From Microvirga sp052114605 (GTDB lineage: Bacteria; Pseudomonadota; Alphaproteobacteria; Rhizobiales; Beijerinckiaceae), in contig NZ_JBFRFB010000008.1 of the NCBI RefSeq assembly GCF_052114605.1, positions 1-64,000 on the forward strand: a stretch of 64,000 nucleotides of DNA, read 5' to 3'. Positions 60,270-64,000 of the stretch are shown here, piece by piece; within the stretch, counting starts at the first letter, position 1; every line of letters starts with the position of its first letter. The notes below the pieces were generated by a model, which did no database searches, had not been told where the DNA came from, and saw only the letters and a program-made list of their open reading frames with translations. The translations under genes and the position numbers were made by a program.

Positions 60270-61691
60270 GTGACCGATTCATCCGATCCGAAAGCCCCGA
60301 AATCCTCCCGCAAGAAGCACACGCGGGAGCCCGCCACCATCGACCTGAAGGCGACCGTTCTCGATAACGGCGCCAAAGAGGCCGATGTGACGAAGGACGA
60401 CGCGCAGGACAATTTGCAGGACAATCCTTGGCAGAACGTGCGGCCCGAGGAGACGATCATTACCGAGCCCGACACGGCAACGAGCGCCGCGCCCGAGGAT
60501 GCGGTGGCCTCGTCAGAGGTGAGCCTCGATTCGGGTGCGGGAACTGATTCGATTCCACCCGAAGGTGCGGAATCCGAAACCGCTTCCCGCGACGATCGTT
60601 TCGAGACCCTTCCGCCTCAGGCTCCCGTCCCTGAACGACGCAACTCCGCGGCGGCCCTGATCGGCTCTGGCGTGCTCGGCGGCCTCATCGGCGCTGGCCT
60701 CGTCTATGGCCTCCAGGTCTGGCAGCAGCCCACGACAGTTCAGGACGACCCGCGCCTCGCTCAGCTGGAGCAGCGCGTGAGCGCCTTGGGCCAGGGCGGC
60801 GGCAACGGCCAGCCGGTCAATCTCCAGCCCATCGAGGGCCGCCTTCAAGCGCTCGAATCGGCGAGGGGGCCTATCGACCAGCGCATCCAGCAAATTCAGG
60901 GAACCGCCGAGGGCGCTGCCTCGCGGGCGGAGGAAGCGCTTAACCGGCCTCAGGCCGCGCCCGCGCCGCAGAACGAAGCGGCGGTGACCGATCTGTCGGA
61001 TCGTCTGGCCGCTCTCGAAAACCAATTGCGGACCGAAGCACAGAGCGCGGCCGGCGCGGTCAGTTCTGTGCAAGGTAATGTCCAGTCTCTCGACCAGCGT
61101 GTGGGTGAGCAGGATCAGCGTCTTGCCGCGTTGTCCCAGCAGGTTACCGAGAACAGCAAGGGCGTGGAGAATGCGAGCCAGAGCAGTGTCCGCGTCGTTC
61201 TCTCAGAGCGTCTCGGCGATGCGCTCCGCAGGGGCACGCCTTATGCGGATCTTCTCGATGCGCTGAAGAAGAACGGCGCCAGTGCGGAGCGCCTCGCAGC
61301 GCTGGAGCCCTTCGCGCAAAACGGTGCGCCGACCGCAACCGATCTGCTGAACCGCTACGAGCCTCTGGAGGCCGCCATCCTGCGCGATGAGCGCTCGGCT
61401 TCCGGCGAATGGTCGGACCGTCTGCTGCGCATGATGGACAAGGTGGTTACCGTGCGGCCCGTGAACGAACCGGGCGCCACCGGCGTTCCCGCAACGCTCG
61501 CCCGCATCCGGCAGGCGCTGGCGCAGGGCGACATGGGGGGCGCTGCGGCGGCATGGAATTCCCTGCCCGAGCCGGCGCGGCGCATGTCCGAGGAGTGGGG
61601 GAAGCAGGTGACGGCTCTCGCGGGAGCCCAGCAGGCCTCCCGTGAACTCTCCGCCGAATCTCTCGCCGCCCTCAACCGTTCGACGCAGTAA
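60270..61691 (+). CDS. Mitofilin family protein (bacterial Mic60)
   Basis: A 473-residue protein with a disordered acidic N-terminus (about 1-120), one membrane helix (about 127-148), a coiled-coil region (about 160-310, many Gln, Ala and Leu) and a C-terminal mitofilin signature (SQSSVRVVLSERLGDALRRGTPY, then LLNRYEPLEAAILRDERS and RMMDKVVTVRPV). Alphaproteobacterial Mic60 homologues are encoded beside hemY-like genes and shape inner or intracytoplasmic membranes. GTG 60270 with GAAGAG upstream. It follows hemD after 185 bp. Confidence 0.92.
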   Translation: MTDSSDPKAPKSSRKKHTREPATIDLKATVLDNGAKEADVTKDDAQDNLQDNPWQNVRPEETIITEPDTATSAAPEDAVASSEVSLDSGAGTDSIPPEGAESETASRDDRFETLPPQAPVPERRNSAAALIGSGVLGGLIGAGLVYGLQVWQQPTTVQDDPRLAQLEQRVSALGQGGGNGQPVNLQPIEGRLQALESARGPIDQRIQQIQGTAEGAASRAEEALNRPQAAPAPQNEAAVTDLSDRLAALENQLRTEAQSAAGAVSSVQGNVQSLDQRVGEQDQRLAALSQQVTENSKGVENASQSSVRVVLSERLGDALRRGTPYADLLDALKKNGASAERLAALEPFAQNGAPTATDLLNRYEPLEAAILRDERSASGEWSDRLLRMMDKVVTVRPVNEPGATGVPATLARIRQALAQGDMGGAAAAWNSLPEPARRMSEEWGKQVTALAGAQQASRELSAESLAALNRSTQ

Positions 61692-61710
61692 AAGTAAGGA
61701 TCAGCCCAGA

Positions 61711-63294
61711 ATGTGGCGCGCTCTCGTATTCATCGGTCTTCTCTGCGTCGCGGCTTTCGGCGCCGTGTGGCTCGCGGATCGGCCGGGCACGGTTCTGATC
61801 ACTTTCGCGGGCTATGAGGTGCAGACCTCCATGGCCGTGGGCGTGATTGCCCTGGTGGGCCTGGCCCTCGCGCTGGCGGTCCTCTGGTCGGCGGTGAGCG
61901 CCATTCTGTACCTGCCATCCCGCCTGACCTTCGCGTCGCGCGCCCGCCGCCGCTCGCGCGGTTATCAGGCCGTGTCTCGGGGCATGGTGGCCGTTGGCGC
62001 GGGCGATACCATCGCGGCCCGCCGCTACGCCAACGAGGCCGAGCGGCTTCTGGGCAAGGAGCCCCTGACGCTTCTCCTGAAAGCGCAGGCGGCTCAGATT
62101 TCCGGCAACCGCGCCGCCGCGGAGGCCGCCTTCACGCAGATGATGGATGAGGACGAGACGCGGGTGCTCGGCCTGCGCGGCCTCTTCGTGGAAGCCCGCC
62201 GCCGGGGCGATGCCGGTGCCGCGCGCGAATTTGCCAGCGAGGCCGTACGCCTCGCGCCTGCCGCCGCCTGGGCAAGCGATGCGGTGCTGGAAGCGCGCTG
62301 CGCCGAACGCGACTGGCGCGGCGCCCTCGAGGGCATCGAGCGGCGCACCTCGCTCGGCCTTCTCGACAAGCGCACCGCCAAGCGCCACCGCGCCGTGCTG
62401 CTGACGGCGGATTCCCTCGATCGCGTGGAGCGCGATCCCGATGGCGCACTCAGAAGTGCCATGGATGCGGTGAAGCTCGCGCCCGATCTGGAGCCCGCCG
62501 CCGCCCTTGCCGGACGTCTGCTCTCACGAAAGGGCGACCTGCGCAAAGCCGCCAAGGTGGTGGAAGCCGCCTGGCGCAGCGTGCCGCATCCCGATCTCGC
62601 GGAGGTCTATCTCAATCTGCGTCCCGGTGATTCGGGCCTCGACCGCCTGAAGCGCGCCGAGACCCTGTTCAAGCTCTCAGGGGGAGCGCCGGAAGGCCGC
62701 CTTGCGGTCGCCCGCTCGGCCCTCGAAGCTCGTGAGTTCGAACGCGCCCGCGATGCTCTCGATCCGCTTCTGGCGGATCGCCCGACCATGCGGGTCTGCC
62801 TCATCATGTCGGATCTCGAACAGGCCGAGCATGGGGCAACCGGCAAGGGCCGGGAATGGCTTGCCCGTGCCACCCGTGCGCCGCGCGATCCGGCCTGGAT
62901 CGCCGATGGCGTCGTCTCGGATCAATGGGCGCCGATCTCGCCCGTCACGGGCCGCCTCGACGCCTTCGTGTGGGAGGCCCCGCCCGACGTGCTGGTGGCA
63001 CCCGAACTCGCCATAAGCGACGACGTGACCGGCGACTTGGACGACGAACCGAGGGCGCTGCAGATCTCCGAACCGGAAGAACCCGCACCTGTCGTCGCGA
63101 GCCCCGTGCCGGAACCGGTCCCGCTTGAGCCCGAGCCCGTAAAGGCTGCGGAGACGCCTGCTCACGAGACTCCGAAGGACGAGGTCCCGCTGCCCCGGCC
63201 CGAACCGGTGATCTTCCCCGTCACCCCGCCGGACGTGCCCCGGCCCGAGGACGAGACGCCGCCGGCGAGGCGCAGCGCTTTTTCCATCTGGTAG
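61711..63294 (+). CDS. hemY: HemY N-terminal domain protein (TPR membrane protein)
   Basis: A 527-residue protein with two N-terminal membrane segments (MWRALVFIGLLCVAAFGAVWLA and VGVIALVGLALALAVLW), a TPR-like helical region (about 100-390) and a long Pro/Glu-rich tail (about 420-527) ending RSAFSIW. The HemY_N domain is here. Despite the name it is not protoporphyrinogen oxidase, and it is often found beside heme genes and mic60 in alphaproteobacteria. It starts 19 bases after mic60, so the two are probably co-expressed. Confidence 0.92.
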   Translation: MWRALVFIGLLCVAAFGAVWLADRPGTVLITFAGYEVQTSMAVGVIALVGLALALAVLWSAVSAILYLPSRLTFASRARRRSRGYQAVSRGMVAVGAGDTIAARRYANEAERLLGKEPLTLLLKAQAAQISGNRAAAEAAFTQMMDEDETRVLGLRGLFVEARRRGDAGAAREFASEAVRLAPAAAWASDAVLEARCAERDWRGALEGIERRTSLGLLDKRTAKRHRAVLLTADSLDRVERDPDGALRSAMDAVKLAPDLEPAAALAGRLLSRKGDLRKAAKVVEAAWRSVPHPDLAEVYLNLRPGDSGLDRLKRAETLFKLSGGAPEGRLAVARSALEAREFERARDALDPLLADRPTMRVCLIMSDLEQAEHGATGKGREWLARATRAPRDPAWIADGVVSDQWAPISPVTGRLDAFVWEAPPDVLVAPELAISDDVTGDLDDEPRALQISEPEEPAPVVASPVPEPVPLEPEPVKAAETPAHETPKDEVPLPRPEPVIFPVTPPDVPRPEDETPPARRSAFSIW

Positions 63295-63375
63295 GCCGAT
63301 TTCCCGCATCCGGCGCCTTGCCAAGCGTGAGGTGAGAGGGTATGAGGTCGCCCTCTTCGATCGCATGATCGGAAC

Positions 63376-63451
63376 GCCGCAATAGCTCAGCTGGTAGAGC
63401 ACCTCATTCGTAATGAGGGGGTCGGGGGTTCGAATCCCTCTTGCGGCACCA
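63376..63451 (+). tRNA. tRNA-Thr (anticodon CGT)
   Basis: 76 bases including encoded CCA. Acceptor arms GCCGCAA and TTGCGGC pair fully. The anticodon stem CCTCA/TGAGG holds the loop TTCGTAA, anticodon CGT, reading ACG. The T-loop is GGTTCGAATCC. Confidence 0.97.
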
Positions 63452-63516
63452 TCTCCCATCTTCGTGGCGCAGCGGCCTTCGGGCTCCTTTGCCGTTGAGT
63501 TGGGAAGGCATGGAAT

Positions 63517-63592
<76 letters not shown>

Positions 63593-63624
63593 TCCATCCT
63601 GTTGGGAAAGAGACTACGGAGCGT

Positions 63625-63699
63625 GCGGGTGTAGCTCAGGGGTAGAGCACAACCTTGCCAAGGTTGGGGTCGAGGGTTCGAATCCCTTCGCCCGCTCCA
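63625..63699 (+). tRNA. tRNA-Gly (anticodon GCC)
   Basis: 75 bases including encoded CCA. Acceptor GCGGGTG/CGCCCGC with one G-T pair. Anticodon stem CAACC/GGTTG with loop TTGCCAA, anticodon GCC, reading GGC. Last gene before the terminator. Confidence 0.97.
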
Positions 63700-63708
63700 T
63701 TTCCAAAC

Positions 63709-63737
63709 AAGCCGCCTTCGGGCGGCTTTTTGTTTTT
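63709..63737 (+). terminator. Rho-independent terminator of the tRNA cluster
   Basis: GCCGCC (63711-63716), TTCG tetraloop, GGCGGC (63721-63726), then TTTTTGTTTTT. It ends a probable Thr-Ala-Gly tRNA transcript. Confidence 0.95.
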
Positions 63738-63857
63738 CAGCCCTTCACGCGCAGTAGTGCATCATCCCTGACCGTATGCACGACAATGTGTCAGCATCCC
63801 TTGCGGAGGCCGCGAGACTTAAGCCGTGAAACGACTGGCGCTCACGTTGGTCAAGGC

Positions 63858-64000
63858 GATATGTTTATCCTCAACAGCCTAGCGGTAAATAAGAGCGAGA
63901 GGGCAAAAAGGCAGCTCACGCTTGCGGTGCCTGTTCCCTGTCACCTCCGATCCTGACCTCAATCTAATCGAGAAAGCTTTCTCGAAGCTCGAACGGTCGA
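63858..64000 (+). pseudogene. IS630-family transposase remnant, frameshifted and partial
   Basis: Reading from 63858, MFILNSLAVNKSERAKRQLT matches the IS630 region usually written VMDNLxxHK. The catalytic Asp is changed to Asn and the His to Asn. After a frame change near 63935-63950 the sequence reads SDPDLNLIEKAFSKLERS, the family hallmark SPDLNPIEQAFSKLK, with its catalytic Glu kept. The window ends inside it. It lies just downstream of the tRNA cluster, a usual integration neighbourhood. It is a relic, not an active element. Confidence 0.75.

Overview
The window is 64 kb of GC-rich (roughly 63-65% by eye), gene-dense chromosome from an alphaproteobacterium of the order Hyphomicrobiales (Rhizobiales). 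The main reasons are the acpXL-lpxXL gene cluster for very-long-chain fatty acid lipid A, a 1,600-residue NAD-glutamate dehydrogenase, an IalB-like protein, a mitofilin (Mic60) gene between hemCD and hemY, and several families of short palindromic intergenic repeats. The repeats and gene neighbourhoods would suit Microvirga or a related genus of the Methylobacteriaceae, but the genus is a guess. No plasmid or prophage backbone and no CRISPR array is visible.

Layout. 1-0.8 kb: the 3' end of an aceE-type pyruvate dehydrogenase facing a LysE exporter. 0.9-11.1 kb: an MsbA-like ABC exporter, a Cys-dependent phosphatase, then acpXL-fabZXL-fabF2XL-fabF1XL-SDR-MDR-lpxXL-DUF1223 on the plus strand. 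11.2-24.2 kb: mostly minus-strand housekeeping and envelope genes (two TPM proteins with lemA, rlmN, an IalB-like protein, YkvA-like protein, GFA and phhB, YeiH-type transporter, histidine phosphatase, thpR, aldo-keto reductase, tesA-like). 24.3-30.5 kb: the ABC ATPase and FtsX-type permease that usually accompany tesA, a Bax-inhibitor-1 protein, a GNAT acetyltransferase and an MFS carrier. 30.5-39.6 kb: DUF2794, a candidate small RNA, an HxlR/quinone-reductase divergent pair, NAD-GDH, a second MFS carrier and a YbjQ-family protein. 39.7-47.4 kb, minus strand: an unrecognised gene, purH, two small membrane proteins, heparinase-like, rsmB, htpX. 47.6-53.8 kb: SDHAF4-like, cyclopropane synthase, saccharopine dehydrogenase/DUF4166, L,D-transpeptidase, acs. 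54.0-55.5 kb: an AT-rich RTX protein gene. 55.6-63.3 kb: EVE, gpsA, small membrane protein and tsaD facing away from hemC-hemD-mic60-hemY. 63.4-64 kb: tRNA-Thr, tRNA-Ala, tRNA-Gly, a terminator and a decayed IS630-type transposase.

How the genes work together. The strongest functional unit is the lipid A module. It encodes a special acyl carrier protein, a beta-hydroxyacyl dehydratase, one intact and one catalytically degenerate ketoacyl synthase, a ketoacyl reductase-like SDR, an MDR enzyme lacking the catalytic zinc ligands (a candidate enoyl reductase) and the acyltransferase. That is potentially every activity of a dedicated elongation cycle in one run. The second clear unit is hemC-hemD-mic60-hemY, linking tetrapyrrole synthesis with a membrane-shaping protein.

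Compositional outliers, likely acquired, are the RTX gene (54.0-55.5 kb), the unrecognised genes at 39.7-40.5 and 42.2-42.6 kb, and the IS630 relic at the right edge. At least five repeat families are scattered through the intergenic spaces. Some run into the 5' ends of genes and make start codons ambiguous.
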